The notes beneath the pieces are model-generated. The model was given only the letters and a program-made list of their open reading frames with translations. It did not search any database and was not told the origin of the DNA. The position numbers and the translations under genes were made by a program. This document shows, piece by piece, positions 9,356 through 17,667 of a stretch of 64,000 nucleotides of DNA; position 1 is the stretch's first letter; each line of letters starts with the position of its first letter. The stretch comes from Streptomyces sp. L2 (GTDB taxonomy: Bacteria; Actinomycetota; Actinomycetes; Streptomycetales; Streptomycetaceae): NCBI RefSeq assembly GCF_004124325.1, contig NZ_QBDT01000001.1, positions 2,852,001 through 2,916,000 on the forward strand, given 5' to 3'.

Positions 9356-9906
9356 CCACGGCTCCCGCCATCGAACTGCGCACCTTCACCACCCTCGACA
9401 CCATCCGCGGCGACCTCCTCGACGTGTACGCCGACGTACGCGCCCCCCTCCTTCACCTGCCGAACTACGCCGTCACCTCATTCGGCGAACGCCTCGACCG
9501 CCACGGCGTCGAACCGGGCTTCACGGCGGTGCTCGCATACGCAGACGGTCACCCGGTCGGCTACGCCTACGCCAACGCCATCGAGCACGGTGACCGCTAC
9601 TGGCAGCGCACCAGCCCGACGCCGGCCGAAAAGTACACCGAGCGCTCGGCCATGGCCCTGAAGGAGATCGGCGTCCGGCCGGCCTGGCGCAAGACCGGCA
9701 CGGCCCGCCGCATCCACGACGCTCTCCTGGCCACCCGCGACGAGCCCTACGTGACGCTCATGGTCAACCCGGCCGCCGGAGACGGAAAGGTCCACGCGCT
9801 CTACAAGTCGTGGGGATACGAGGACATCGGACAGAGCCAGCCGTCACCGACCTCACCGGTCCTCGCCGTGATGATCCGCGCTAGTGACTTCGGCTCGTCG
9901 GGGTGA
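9352..9906 (+). CDS. GNAT-family N-acetyltransferase
   Basis: 184 aa. The acetyl-CoA region is visible as LKEIGVRPAWRKTGTARRIHDALL, preceded by GYAYANAIEHGDRYW and followed by KVHALYKSWGYEDIG, a typical GNAT C-terminal strand. The substrate is unknown. The ATG at 9352 overlaps the regulator's stop as ATGA, so the pair forms a coupled unit. Confidence 0.85.
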   Translation: MTTAPAIELRTFTTLDTIRGDLLDVYADVRAPLLHLPNYAVTSFGERLDRHGVEPGFTAVLAYADGHPVGYAYANAIEHGDRYWQRTSPTPAEKYTERSAMALKEIGVRPAWRKTGTARRIHDALLATRDEPYVTLMVNPAAGDGKVHALYKSWGYEDIGQSQPSPTSPVLAVMIRASDFGSSG

Positions 9907-9967
9907 AATCGGGCGCCTTGGTCTGGGCGCGGGTGTGTGCCGTGCTGTGTAACTAGAATTGCCCCGC

Positions 9968-10873
9968 GTGACAGTCACCGGGATGGATATCACGCAGGAA
10001 CTCGTCCGGGGTCTGCTGTGGGAGCAGTGTGCGGACCTGGCGGATCGGCCGTTGAGGCTCGGCGCGGTCGGGTGGGACAACCAGGTGTGGCGGCTCGGGG
10101 ACGACCTCGCGGTCCGGCTGCCGTGGGCCACGGAGTCCGCGGATGCCTTGCTGCGCAAGGAGTTCGCCTGGGTGCCCCGTCTCGCTCCGCACCTGCCGCT
10201 GCCGGTCCCCGTGCCGATGCGCCTCGGTGAGCCTTCCGGACGGTTTCCGCGGCCCTGGCTCGTCACCACCTGGGTGCCGGGCGAGCCCGCCGACCGTGCG
10301 CCCGCGACGCGCCCCGAGGAGGCGGCCGTCGCACTGGCCGGTTTCCTGACCGCCCTGCACCGCCCGGCTCCTGACGAGGCGCCGGTGGGACGGGACCGGG
10401 GCGGACCGCTGAGTGACACCGCAGAGGCGTTCGCCCGGGGGCTGGCCTCCGCCACCGAACTGGGGCTCGTCGGCGACCCCGACGCGGTCCGTGCCGTCTG
10501 GGAAGACGCCGCCGCCGCGCCGGGCTGGTCAGGACCCCGTCTCTGGCTCCACGGCGACCTGCACCCGGCCAACGTCCTGACGGCGAACGGCGCCTTCTGC
10601 GGAGTGATCGACTTCGGTGACCTCTTCGCCGGAGACCCGGCCTGTGACCTCGCCGCCGCGTGGATCCTGCTGCCCGACGGCGCCGTCGACCGCTTCCACG
10701 CGGCCTACCGGCCCGCCCCGGACCCCGCGACCCTGCGCCGCGCACGCGGCTGGGCGGTACTGCGTGCCCTGTCCTGCCTCCACATCGGACACGCCGGTGT
10801 CCACGGCCGCCCCGGAGGGAAGGCGACCTGGGGCCCGCCTGCCCACGACTCCCTGCGACGCCTGACCGCATGA
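9968..10873 (+). CDS. Aminoglycoside phosphotransferase-family protein (APH fold)
   Basis: 301 aa. The catalytic loop is LWLHGDLHPANVL and the DFG-equivalent is GVIDFGDLFAGDPACDLAAAW; both are intact, so kinase activity is plausible. The substrate cannot be told from sequence, and antibiotic resistance should not be assumed. GTG 9968 is chosen; TTG 9959 and ATG 9983 are alternatives, and no start has a strong ribosome-binding site. It converges with the MocR gene with only 2 bp between the stops. Confidence 0.85.
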   Translation: MTVTGMDITQELVRGLLWEQCADLADRPLRLGAVGWDNQVWRLGDDLAVRLPWATESADALLRKEFAWVPRLAPHLPLPVPVPMRLGEPSGRFPRPWLVTTWVPGEPADRAPATRPEEAAVALAGFLTALHRPAPDEAPVGRDRGGPLSDTAEAFARGLASATELGLVGDPDAVRAVWEDAAAAPGWSGPRLWLHGDLHPANVLTANGAFCGVIDFGDLFAGDPACDLAAAWILLPDGAVDRFHAAYRPAPDPATLRRARGWAVLRALSCLHIGHAGVHGRPGGKATWGPPAHDSLRRLTA

Positions 10874-10875
10874 CC

Positions 10876-12267
10876 TCAGGGGAGGACTCTGCACAGCGCC
10901 TCCAGGGTGGCGGGCCAGGTGCTGTCCGGTGGGGTGGCGTAGCCGACCACCAGGGCGTCGGAGTGGGGGGTTCGGGAGTGGGGGTGGCGGTGGAGGGAGA
11001 GGCCATGGAGGGCCAGGCCCTGCCAGGTGGCTGCTTGGACCACTGACTGTTCGGTGCCGGGGGGCAGGCGGAGGACGGCGTGGAGGCCGGCGGCGATGCC
11101 CGTCACCGTGACGGACGGGGCGGTGTCGGCCACGGCCGCCGTGAGGGCGTCCCGGCGACGGCGGTAGCGCAGGCGGGAGGCGCGGACGTGGCGGTCGTAG
11201 GCGCCGGACGTCAGGAACTCGGCCAGGGTGAGCTGGTCCAGGACGCCGCACGTGTCGATGCGGCCCTTCGCCGCGAGCGCCTCCTCGGCCAGGGACGGCG
11301 GCAGCACCATCCAGCCCAGGCGCAGGCCCGGCGCGAGGGACTTGCTGGCGGTGCCGAGGTAGACCACCCGGTCGGGGTCCAGGCCCTGGAGCGCGCCGAC
11401 GGGCTGGCGGTCGTAGCGGAACTCGCCGTCGTAGTCGTCCTCCAGGACCAGTCCGCCGGTGCGCCGCGCCCAGTCGACGACGGCCGCCCGCCGGTCGGGG
11501 TGGAGCGGGGTGCCCATGGGGAACTGGTGGGCGGGGGTGAGGAGGACCGCCGCGGCCGTGTCGTCCAACGGGCGGGTATCGGTGCCCAGTTCGTCGTACG
11601 GCAGGGGTGGCGTGCGCAGGCCCGCCTCGCGGAGGAGTGACCAGTGCACGTCCAGGCCGTACGACTCGACCGCCACCGTCCGCGCCCCGCGCGCCCGCAG
11701 CACCGTGCCGAGGATGCGCAGGGCGTGCGCGAAACCGGCGGTGATCACGATCGTCGCGGGGTCGGCGCGGACGCCCCGGGCGCGCGCGAGGTAGCCGGCG
11801 AGGGCGGTGCGCAGTTCGGGCCGGCCGCGCGGATCGCCGTAGCCGAGGGCGTGGAAGGGGGCCGTGGCCAGGGCTCGGCGGGCGGCCTTGAGCCACTCGG
11901 TGCGGGGGAAGGCCGCCAGGTCGGGGGTGCCGGGGATGAGGTCGAGGGTGGGGCGGGCGGGCTCCCGCTGCCGGGGGGCGCCGGCCTCCGGGGGGACCAC
12001 GGCCCGCTCCGGCACCCGGGTGCCCGAGCCCTGGCGGGCGGTGAGCCAGCCCTCGGCGACCAGGTCGGCATAGGCCTCGGCGACCGTGTTGCGGGCGATG
12101 CCCAGGTCGACGGCGAGGGCGCGGGAGGACGGCAGCCGGGTGCCGGGGGCGAGCCGGCCGGTGCGGACCGCGTCCCGCAGCGCGTCGGTGAGGCCGCGGC
12201 GCACCCCACCCGCGGCGGACGGTTCGAGATGCAGGTCGATGCCCAAAGTGGCCCATGATTCCACCAT
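10876..12267 (-). CDS. MocR-family regulator: GntR DNA-binding domain fused to an aminotransferase fold
   Basis: 463 aa. Residues ~15-85 are a GntR winged helix (LRDAVRTGRLAPGTRLPSSR, LGIARNTVAEAYADL). The remainder is a fold-type I aminotransferase domain, with the PLP lysine in YLGTASKSLAPGLRLG. MocR proteins often control pyridoxal-phosphate or amine genes. It is transcribed divergently from the carboxymuconolactone decarboxylase-like gene with a 47-bp gap, so any operator is shared. Confidence 0.9.
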   Translation of the reverse strand: MVESWATLGIDLHLEPSAAGGVRRGLTDALRDAVRTGRLAPGTRLPSSRALAVDLGIARNTVAEAYADLVAEGWLTARQGSGTRVPERAVVPPEAGAPRQREPARPTLDLIPGTPDLAAFPRTEWLKAARRALATAPFHALGYGDPRGRPELRTALAGYLARARGVRADPATIVITAGFAHALRILGTVLRARGARTVAVESYGLDVHWSLLREAGLRTPPLPYDELGTDTRPLDDTAAAVLLTPAHQFPMGTPLHPDRRAAVVDWARRTGGLVLEDDYDGEFRYDRQPVGALQGLDPDRVVYLGTASKSLAPGLRLGWMVLPPSLAEEALAAKGRIDTCGVLDQLTLAEFLTSGAYDRHVRASRLRYRRRRDALTAAVADTAPSVTVTGIAAGLHAVLRLPPGTEQSVVQAATWQGLALHGLSLHRHPHSRTPHSDALVVGYATPPDSTWPATLEALCRVLP

Positions 12268-12314
12268 GGGAATGGACCATACTCCTGGGCAGCCTGGCTC
12301 GTAGGGTCGAGAGC

Positions 12315-12839
12315 ATGAGCATGGACGAAACGGTCGAGTACGCCCCCGAGCACGCCCCCCGCCTGCAGTGGGCCCAGCACGCCCCCGAGGTCTACAAGGC
12401 GATGATCAGGCTGGAGGCGGCGGTCCGGAAGGGCCAGGACCCCAAGCTGTACGAGCTGGTGAAGATCCGCGCCTCGCAGCTCAACCACTGCGCCTTCTGC
12501 CTGGACATGCACACCAAGGACGCGCTCGCGGCCGGTGAGAGCGTGGAGCGGATCGTGCAGCTCAGCGCGTGGCAGGAGTCCCGGCACTTCTACACGGAGA
12601 AGGAACTGGCCGCCATCGAGCTGACCGAGGCGGTCACCGTCCTGACTGGGGGCACCTCCCGGACGGAGTCTGGGGGAGGCTTCGTGCCGGACGAGGTGTA
12701 CGAGCGGGCCGCCAAGCTGTTCGAGGAGGCCGAGCTGGCCCGGCTGATCGCCGCGATCACGGTGATCAACGCCTGGAACCGGTTCGGCGTGACCACCCGG
12801 ATGACGCCGGGCCACTACCAGCCGGGGCAGCACGCGTGA
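12315..12839 (+). CDS. Carboxymuconolactone decarboxylase/AhpD-like protein with an in-frame repeat insertion
   Basis: 174 aa. The family motif is CAFCLDMHTKDA (residues 56-67): Cys-x-x-Cys plus His, the peroxidase-like active site of AhpD-type proteins. Residues about 111-123 (TGGTSRTESGGG) are encoded by a dispersed Streptomyces-type repeat and break an otherwise normal helix region. The ATG at 12315 gives the usual start (MSMDETVEYAP). It is coupled to the next gene by GTGA. Confidence 0.85.
   Translation: MSMDETVEYAPEHAPRLQWAQHAPEVYKAMIRLEAAVRKGQDPKLYELVKIRASQLNHCAFCLDMHTKDALAAGESVERIVQLSAWQESRHFYTEKELAAIELTEAVTVLTGGTSRTESGGGFVPDEVYERAAKLFEEAELARLIAAITVINAWNRFGVTTRMTPGHYQPGQHA
12646..12680. 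repeat. Dispersed palindromic repeat inside a coding sequence
   Basis: CTGGGGGCACCTCCC, a 12-nt loop region, then GGGGGAGG. The core CACCTCCC...GGGGGAGG can pair. From memory this matches a short repeat that is widespread between genes of Streptomyces genomes. Here it sits in frame in the carboxymuconolactone decarboxylase-like gene. Confidence 0.65.
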
Positions 12840-13558
12840 GCGAGGTGGACGTCTTCCGCGCGCTGCACCTGGGGCGCGCTCCCGGCGATCCCCTCGTGCT
12901 GCCCGGCCCGTGGGACGCGGCCAGTGCCCGTACCTTCGTCGAGGCGGGGTTCCCCGCGCTGGCCACGCCCAGCGCGGGCGTGGCCGCCGCCCTCGGGTAC
13001 GCGGACGGGTCGACGCCGGCCGACGAGATGTTCGCGGCGGTCGCCCGGATCGTACGAGCGGTGGACGTGCCGGTGTCGGCGGATGTGGAGGGCGGCTACG
13101 GCCTCCCCGCGAAGGAGCTCGTCGAGCGGCTGCTGGAGGCGGGGGCCGTGGGGTGCAATCTGGAGGACTCGGGTGCGGGGGGTGTCCTGAAGGACCCGCG
13201 TGAGCAGGCCGAGTTCCTCGCGGAGGTGCGGGCGGTGGCCGGTGACCGGCTGTTCGTCAACGCCCGTGTCGATGTGTTCGTGCACGGTGACGGGGATGCC
13301 GGGAAGGCGATCGAGCGGGCCGCGGCGTATGTGGCGGCCGGGGCCGACTGCGTGTATCCGATCTTCGCTCCGGCGGAGGTGCTGCCGGTGCTGCGGGAGG
13401 GGATCCCGGGGCCGCTGAACATGCTGGCGCGGGTGGGGGGTGAGGGCCCCGGGCTCGCCGTGCTGGGCGAACTCGGGGCTACTCGGGTCACGTTCGGGCC
13501 TGCGCTTCAGCGGGGGGCGCTGGCCGCTTTGAGGGAGCTTTGCCTGGGGCTCCTCTGA
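12836..13558 (+). CDS. Isocitrate lyase/phosphoenolpyruvate mutase-family protein
   Basis: 240 aa. The barrel motifs are VLPGPWDAASARTF near the N-terminus, SADVEGGYG (metal and substrate Asp/Glu), VGCNLEDSGAGG, and VNARVDVFVHG. The length fits the small members of the superfamily, whose substrates range from methylisocitrate to oxaloacetate and are not predictable here. The GTG at 12836 overlaps the previous stop. Confidence 0.88.
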   Translation: MSEVDVFRALHLGRAPGDPLVLPGPWDAASARTFVEAGFPALATPSAGVAAALGYADGSTPADEMFAAVARIVRAVDVPVSADVEGGYGLPAKELVERLLEAGAVGCNLEDSGAGGVLKDPREQAEFLAEVRAVAGDRLFVNARVDVFVHGDGDAGKAIERAAAYVAAGADCVYPIFAPAEVLPVLREGIPGPLNMLARVGGEGPGLAVLGELGATRVTFGPALQRGALAALRELCLGLL

Positions 13559-13584
13559 CAGTGGCCTGTGGTGTCGTTCCTCGG

Positions 13585-13662
13585 CGGCGGCGCCGTCGTG
13601 GCTGGTCGCGCCCACGCGGCGGAGCCGCATATGAACACAGCCCCGCGCCCCTTTGGGGCGCG
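13585..13662. repeat. Dispersed repeat with terminator-like hairpin between convergent genes
   Basis: The reverse complement of 13585-13652 closely matches 38561-38628 inside the lanM-like gene (shared blocks include ATGCGGCTCCGCCGC and GGGCGCGACCAGCCACGACG). Its end forms the hairpin CGCGCCCC-TTT-GGGGCGCG (13644-13662), which can terminate both converging genes. The element is a Streptomyces-type dispersed repeat. Confidence 0.75.
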
Positions 13663-13703
13663 TCCAGGGCGCTGCCCCTCGCCGGAGTCATGACTCGACG
13701 GGG

Positions 13704-14435
13704 TTACGCCTCGCGGTGGGCGGTCCTCGGGCGGAAGCGGCGGTAGAGGACCGCTCCTGCTGTGAGGGAGGCGAGGCTTGCGGCGGCGGGGATCCACGGG
13801 TTGTCCGCGCCGGTGTGGGCGAGCATGGGGCCCGTCCGCTCCCGTACGACGGTGGTCCGGTGGGCCTTGGTGGTGTGGTGGGCCCGCGACTTGGTGGGCT
13901 GGTCGGCGGGGCCGTTGACGGACTCGTTGCCGAAGACCGGGTTGCCGACGCCCACCGCGTTCACGCTGTTGCCGCTGAGGTTCACGGGCAGGTGGACGGG
14001 GAGCTGGAGGCCGTTGCCGGAGAGGATGCCCGGAGAGTCCTCGGTGACGCCGGAGGCCGAGGCCCCGCCCGACGTGGAGGAATTGCCGTCCCTGGACGTC
14101 GGGGAGCCGTGGTGCCCGGACGAGCCATGGTGCCGGTCCCGCGAGGGGCCCTGGTGCCCCGTGGCCGAGGACGCCTTGTCCCCGCCGGAGTCGCCGCCGT
14201 GGTTGGCGCAGCTGTTGCCCATCGCGGGGTTGAGCAGACCGACCACGTCCACGGTGTTCCCGCACACGTTGACGGGGACGTCCAGCGGCACCTGGACACT
14301 GTTGCCGGAGAGGACCCCGGGCGAGCCGCTCGCGGAGCCGTCCGCGGCGGAGTCGGCGTAGGCCGACCCCGCGACCGCCATCGCACCGGAGGCGACGGCC
14401 ATGGCGATCACACTGTTTCGGGTAGCCCGTTTCAT
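13704..14435 (-). CDS. Long chaplin with two chaplin domains and sortase signal
   Basis: 243 aa. A signal peptide (residues 1-27) is followed by chaplin domain 1 (about 38-78, with Cys58 and Cys76), a Gly/Ser/His-rich linker, chaplin domain 2 (about 137-175), a sorting signal LAHTG at 205-209, a hydrophobic helix and a basic tail YRRFRPR. Long chaplins (ChpA-C type) are anchored to the cell wall by sortase and cover aerial hyphae. Domain 2 lacks both cysteines (SGNSVN and GNESVN where domain 1 has CGNTVD and GNSCAN). Confidence 0.93.
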   Translation of the reverse strand: MKRATRNSVIAMAVASGAMAVAGSAYADSAADGSASGSPGVLSGNSVQVPLDVPVNVCGNTVDVVGLLNPAMGNSCANHGGDSGGDKASSATGHQGPSRDRHHGSSGHHGSPTSRDGNSSTSGGASASGVTEDSPGILSGNGLQLPVHLPVNLSGNSVNAVGVGNPVFGNESVNGPADQPTKSRAHHTTKAHRTTVVRERTGPMLAHTGADNPWIPAAASLASLTAGAVLYRRFRPRTAHREA

Positions 14436-14530
14436 GGGTTCCCTGCCCTTCCAGACGTGGCGCGGGCACTCACCCGCGCCAGGTCAAACGCAAAAGAAAC
14501 GAAAAAGTGGTGGTTTGTCAGCCGGTGAGG

Positions 14531-14806
14531 TCAGAAGGCCCCGTTGTTGCAGCCCATGTCGGAGCCGAGGTGGCTCTGCTGGGCGCCCGGGTTGCCCTCG
14601 CCGTTCAGCACGTTGCCCGCGAGGCCGGTGAGGGCGCCGACGCTGCCGAGGACCTCGATGTTCATGTCGTGCGAGCGGCACTCGGTGCCCTGCGTGACGT
14701 CGATGTCGTGACCCGGCTCTCCGTGGGCGAGGGCGGTGCCGGCGCCGAAGGAGCAGACACTGCCGAGGACGGCGCCCACGAGGACTGCCTTGTGGAGCTT
14801 GCGCAT
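14531..14806 (-). CDS. Small secreted protein, family A (CRSHD/NGEGN type), copy 1
   Basis: 91 aa. A signal peptide MRKLHKAVLVGAVLGSV...ALA is followed by a short mature part with DIDVTQGTECRSHDMN, LTGLAGNVLNGEGNPGAQQ and a terminal MGCNN. The same architecture is found in two further copies at 16761 and 17283. The two conserved Cys could form a disulfide. No established family is recognised; the secreted context and the neighbouring chaplin suggest a hyphal surface role. Confidence 0.8.
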   Translation of the reverse strand: MRKLHKAVLVGAVLGSVCSFGAGTALAHGEPGHDIDVTQGTECRSHDMNIEVLGSVGALTGLAGNVLNGEGNPGAQQSHLGSDMGCNNGAF

Positions 14807-14876
14807 TGGTTCTCCGTTGGTCTAGCGGTTGGTCGAAAAGGGGATGCGGGCGGAGCGGGGGGTTGCGGGGCCCCGG

Positions 14877-15674
14877 TCAGCCGAGTCGGGGCAGGCCCAG
14901 CTGGCCGACGGGAGGCGCCGCGATCTGGCCGAGGCCGACCGGGGAGAGCTGCGGCACGCTCGGCTGGCCCAGCACCGGGTTGATGAGCGGGTTCACCTGC
15001 GGGTTCAGCTGGGGGTTGACCTGCGGGGTGACCTGCGTCGGGCCCGACTGGGGGGCGAGGCCGGGGGGCATGGCCACCTGCGGGGCGACCTGCGGCATGA
15101 CCTGGGGTACGACCTGCGGCACGACCTGCGTCGGCGCGGCCTGCGGCTGGCCGTAGGCGGGGGCCGGCTGCTGGTACTGCGGAGCCGGCGCCATCTGCTG
15201 CTGCGGGTACGGCGACGTGGTGGCCTGGGCGGTGCCCTGCGAGGAGGCCGAGGCGGCGGCGTACCCGGTCTGCTGCGGGTACTGCGGCGCGGGGGCGTAC
15301 TGGGGCGCGGGCTGCTGGTACTGCGGCGCGGGGGCGGGCTGCTGGTACTGGGGTGCGGGCTGCTGGTACTGCGGGGCCGGCGCGGCCTGCGGCTGGCCGT
15401 AGGCGGGGGCCGGCTGCTGGTACTGCGGCGCGGGCTGCTGGTAGACGGGGGCGGCCGTGGCCCGGGCCGTGCCCTGCGAGGAGCCGGCGGCGTAGGCGGC
15501 CTGCTGGGGAGCGGGCGCCTGGGGTGCGGCCAGGGGAGCCGGCTGCTCCGGAGCCGGCGCCGGCGCGGGACCGCCATATCCCACGGGGGCGTCGGCCTGG
15601 CTGACGCCGGCGCCGATGGCGGACAGACCACTGGCCGCTGCCAGCACGATCGCGGCCTTGTGAAGCTTGCGCAT
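14877..15674 (-). CDS. Secreted Pro/Gln/Ala-rich repeat protein (family D)
   Basis: 265 aa. The signal peptide is MRKLHKAAIVLAAASGLSAIGAGVSQA. The mature protein is almost all low complexity: repeated QYQQPAPAYGQPQAAP-like units (residues ~75-185), then PQVVPQVVPQVMPQVAPQV and NPQLNPQVNPLINP. It has no Cys and is likely disordered and extended on the surface. It starts divergently from the 16067 gene across a 392-bp intergenic region with a long inverted repeat. The second Pro/Gln-rich member is at 18204. Confidence 0.8.
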   Translation of the reverse strand: MRKLHKAAIVLAAASGLSAIGAGVSQADAPVGYGGPAPAPAPEQPAPLAAPQAPAPQQAAYAAGSSQGTARATAAPVYQQPAPQYQQPAPAYGQPQAAPAPQYQQPAPQYQQPAPAPQYQQPAPQYAPAPQYPQQTGYAAASASSQGTAQATTSPYPQQQMAPAPQYQQPAPAYGQPQAAPTQVVPQVVPQVMPQVAPQVAMPPGLAPQSGPTQVTPQVNPQLNPQVNPLINPVLGQPSVPQLSPVGLGQIAAPPVGQLGLPRLG

Positions 15675-15819
15675 GGAACCCTCGGCCCTTCAGTACCTGA
15701 ATGAGGAAGTCGACTGGGAGCCGACAGCGTCCGCTTCACTTACCGCAGGTCCGCGTCCACTGCCCTCTCCCCGCTGAAACGAGGATTGTCCGGCCGGGGT
15801 CACGGCCGCCCAAACGTGC

Positions 15820-15883
15820 GTCACCCGTTTGCCGCCCCCGGAGCGCGTGTCGCCGCCCGTACGGCGTGCGGCAAACGGGTGAC
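15820..15883. repeat. Perfect 16-bp inverted repeat in a 392-bp divergent intergenic region
   Basis: The arms GTCACCCGTTTGCCGC (15820-15835) and GCGGCAAACGGGTGAC (15868-15883) are exact reverse complements, 32 bp apart. The region lies between divergent secreted-protein genes (14877 minus, 16067 plus). It could be a two-site operator or a stem-loop in a 5' leader. The rest of 15675-16066 holds no gene I can support. Confidence 0.7.
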
Positions 15884-16066
15884 CACGGCGCGGCGGCCGT
15901 ATCCGAGTCCGCGCGAATGTCGTTCCCCCACGGGGCGAGGACGATGGTCCGTCGCGGCCTTTCACTGTCATTGCCATTCAGGGCCACGGCGACAGCACCA
16001 CCCGCGCTGCCTCATAAGTCATTTCATCAGTTTCCCTGCACAGGTCAATGAAGGGCCGAGGATTCC

Positions 16067-16552
16067 ATGCGCAAGCTTCAGAAAGTCGCGCTCATCGTCG
16101 CAGCAGCCGGTGGTCTGGCCGGAGTTGGCGCCGGTCCCGGCTCCGCCGCCCCGCTCTATCCCGGCACCGCGCCAACTCCCCTCTCGCAGCAGGACGCCCA
16201 GGCGGCCTCGGCCACCAACGCGCAGGCGAGCGTGCAGTCGTACGGCACGCCGGCCCCGGAGCAGTCGCGCGGCACCGAGGTCGCGCCGCAGGTGAACCCC
16301 CAGCTGAACCCGCAGATCAGCCCCCAGATCTCCTCGCCCGCCCCGGCGCAGCAGACGGCGCAGAACGGGCCCGTCGGCCAGGCCAACCTGTTCCGCCCCT
16401 ACCAGGAGTGCAGCCCGCAGACGCTGCTCGGCGCCAACGTCCCGGTGGCCCTGCTCGCCGCCGCCGAGACCCGGGGTGTCGACTGCACGCAGGCGAACAG
16501 CCAGTCCAACTCCTTCGCCAGCGCGCAGTCGCAGACGCAGTACCAGGGCTGA
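16067..16552 (+). CDS. Secreted protein, family B (RPYQECSPQT type), copy 1
   Basis: 161 aa. A signal peptide starting MRKLQKVALIVAAAG, cut near SAA, is followed by a Gln/Ala/Ser-rich middle with PQVNPQLNPQISPQI, then FRPYQECSPQTLLGANVPVA and a second Cys in DCTQANSQSN. The C-terminal module recurs in the 81-aa protein at 19154. It faintly recalls the spacing of two Cys around a hydrophobic VPV stretch in rodlins, but I cannot confirm homology. Confidence 0.8.
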   Translation: MRKLQKVALIVAAAGGLAGVGAGPGSAAPLYPGTAPTPLSQQDAQAASATNAQASVQSYGTPAPEQSRGTEVAPQVNPQLNPQISPQISSPAPAQQTAQNGPVGQANLFRPYQECSPQTLLGANVPVALLAAAETRGVDCTQANSQSNSFASAQSQTQYQG

Positions 16553-16574
16553 CGGCCCCAATTCGCCGTCGTGC

Positions 16575-16609
16575 ACGGGCCTTTCGGCAGGCATGGCCGA
16601 GAGGCCCGT
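16575..16609 (+). terminator. Hairpin after the family B gene
   Basis: ACGGGCCT-T-TCGGC pairs with GCCGA-G-AGGCCCGT around a short loop, 23 bp after the stop. Confidence 0.7.
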
Positions 16610-16760
16610 TCGCTGTGCGATACGACATTGGGGTGTTTTTGACGCGCCGTCGACCGAGCGGCGTGCCGCTGCCCGTTTTTGGCGTATTTCCTACTAATCT
16701 CCCGTGTCTGTAAAACATCGATCTGTCACAGATCGCACCACTCACTCCCCCGGAGATGAC

Positions 16761-17054
16761 ATGCGCAAGCTTCGCAACGTCGCCGTCCTCGTCGCCACCC
16801 TCGGCACGATCGGGCTCGCCAGCGGTACCGCCTACGCGGGCGGCATGGGCGGCGAGCACGGCGGCGACCACGGCGACCGCTTCAACATCACCCAGAGCTC
16901 CCAGTGCCGGTCGCACGACCTGAACCTGGACGTCCTCGGTGAGGTCGGCCTGCTGAACGGTGTTCTGGGCAACGCCCTGAACGGCGAGGGCAACCCGGGC
17001 GCCCAGGCCACCAACCTCGGTTCGACCATGGGCTGCAACAACAGCGCGTTCTGA
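16761..17054 (+). CDS. Small secreted protein, family A, copy 2
   Basis: 97 aa. Signal peptide MRKLRNVAVLVATLGTIGLASGTAYA, then a Gly/His/Asp segment, FNITQSSQCRSHDLNLDVLG, LNGVLGNALNGEGNPGAQ and MGCNNSAF. The ATG at 16761 is preceded by CGGAG 7 nt upstream. Very similar to copies 1 and 3; the same-strand neighbour (copy 3) shows a recent tandem duplication. Confidence 0.82.
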   Translation: MRKLRNVAVLVATLGTIGLASGTAYAGGMGGEHGGDHGDRFNITQSSQCRSHDLNLDVLGEVGLLNGVLGNALNGEGNPGAQATNLGSTMGCNNSAF

Positions 17055-17086
17055 GACCTTGTCCGGCGCTGCGGCGCGGGACGGTG

Positions 17087-17129
17087 AATGGTCCCGGCAC
17101 CGGGCCTGCGGCCGGGTGCCGGGACCATT
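17087..17129 (+). terminator. Strong hairpin after family A copy 2
   Basis: AATGGTCCCGGCACC (17087-17101) pairs perfectly with GGTGCCGGGACCATT (17115-17129), followed by T residues. Confidence 0.8.
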
Positions 17130-17282
17130 TGTGTGCGCCGGAATAGCCGAACCCGTCAAACGCAGTGAAAAACAATCGATTTCGGCGCGTCGCACGATAT
17201 TTTCGAGAATTTCGTATCAGCCTTTATGGCACAGCTGGCGATTTCGCAAAGATCGCACCCACCTCATTCCACCGGAGATCAC

Positions 17283-17564
17283 ATGCACAAGCTCCGCACC
17301 ACCGCCGTTCTCCTGGCCGCGTTCGGAAGCCTCGGCCTCCTGGGCGCCGGAACCGCCTATGCCGGCCAGGGCGGGGGCCACGGTGACGAATTCCAGATCA
17401 CGCAGAGCAGCACCTGCCGGTCGCACGACAGCAACGTCGACATCCTCGGCGAGGTCGGCATCCTCAACGGCCTGGGCGGCAACCTGCTGAACGGCGAGGG
17501 CAACGCGGGTGCGCAGCAGTCGTCCCTGGGTTCGAGCATGGGCTGCAACAACTCGTTCAAGTAG
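17283..17564 (+). CDS. Small secreted protein, family A, copy 3
   Basis: 93 aa. Signal peptide MHKLRTTAVLLAAFGSLGLLGAGTAYA, then FQITQSSTCRSHDSNVDILG, NGLGGNLLNGEGNAGAQQ and MGCNNSFK. The start ATG follows CGGAGATCAC. The paralogues differ mainly in the signal peptide and the His/Gly spacer, while the CRSHD and NGEGN blocks are nearly fixed, which implies selection on the mature core. Confidence 0.82.
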   Translation: MHKLRTTAVLLAAFGSLGLLGAGTAYAGQGGGHGDEFQITQSSTCRSHDSNVDILGEVGILNGLGGNLLNGEGNAGAQQSSLGSSMGCNNSFK

Positions 17565-17592
17565 GACGAGCGCGGCACACAGGGCCGAAGAA

Positions 17593-17641
17593 CGACGGTC
17601 CCCGGTGCTCCGACCACTGGTCGGGACACCGGGGACCGTCG
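17593..17641. terminator. Bidirectional terminator between convergent genes
   Basis: CGACGGTCCCCGGTG pairs perfectly with CACCGGGGACCGTCG around a 19-nt loop, between the stops of the 17283 (+) and 17668 (-) genes. Confidence 0.8.
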
Positions 17642-17667
17642 TCTGTGCGGGCGGTCCGCGGGGGTGC

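Noticed and set aside
9968..10873. Aminoglycoside resistance gene
   Set aside because: The APH fold is clear, but the family covers many substrates and nothing here points to an antibiotic.
14877..15674. Collagen-like or prion-type functional amyloid claim for the Pro/Gln-rich protein
   Set aside because: Composition alone does not support it; I report only a secreted low-complexity protein.
16067..16552. Rodlin (RdlA/B) homologue
   Set aside because: Only a loose two-Cys spacing resembles rodlins; the conserved rodlin blocks are not present.
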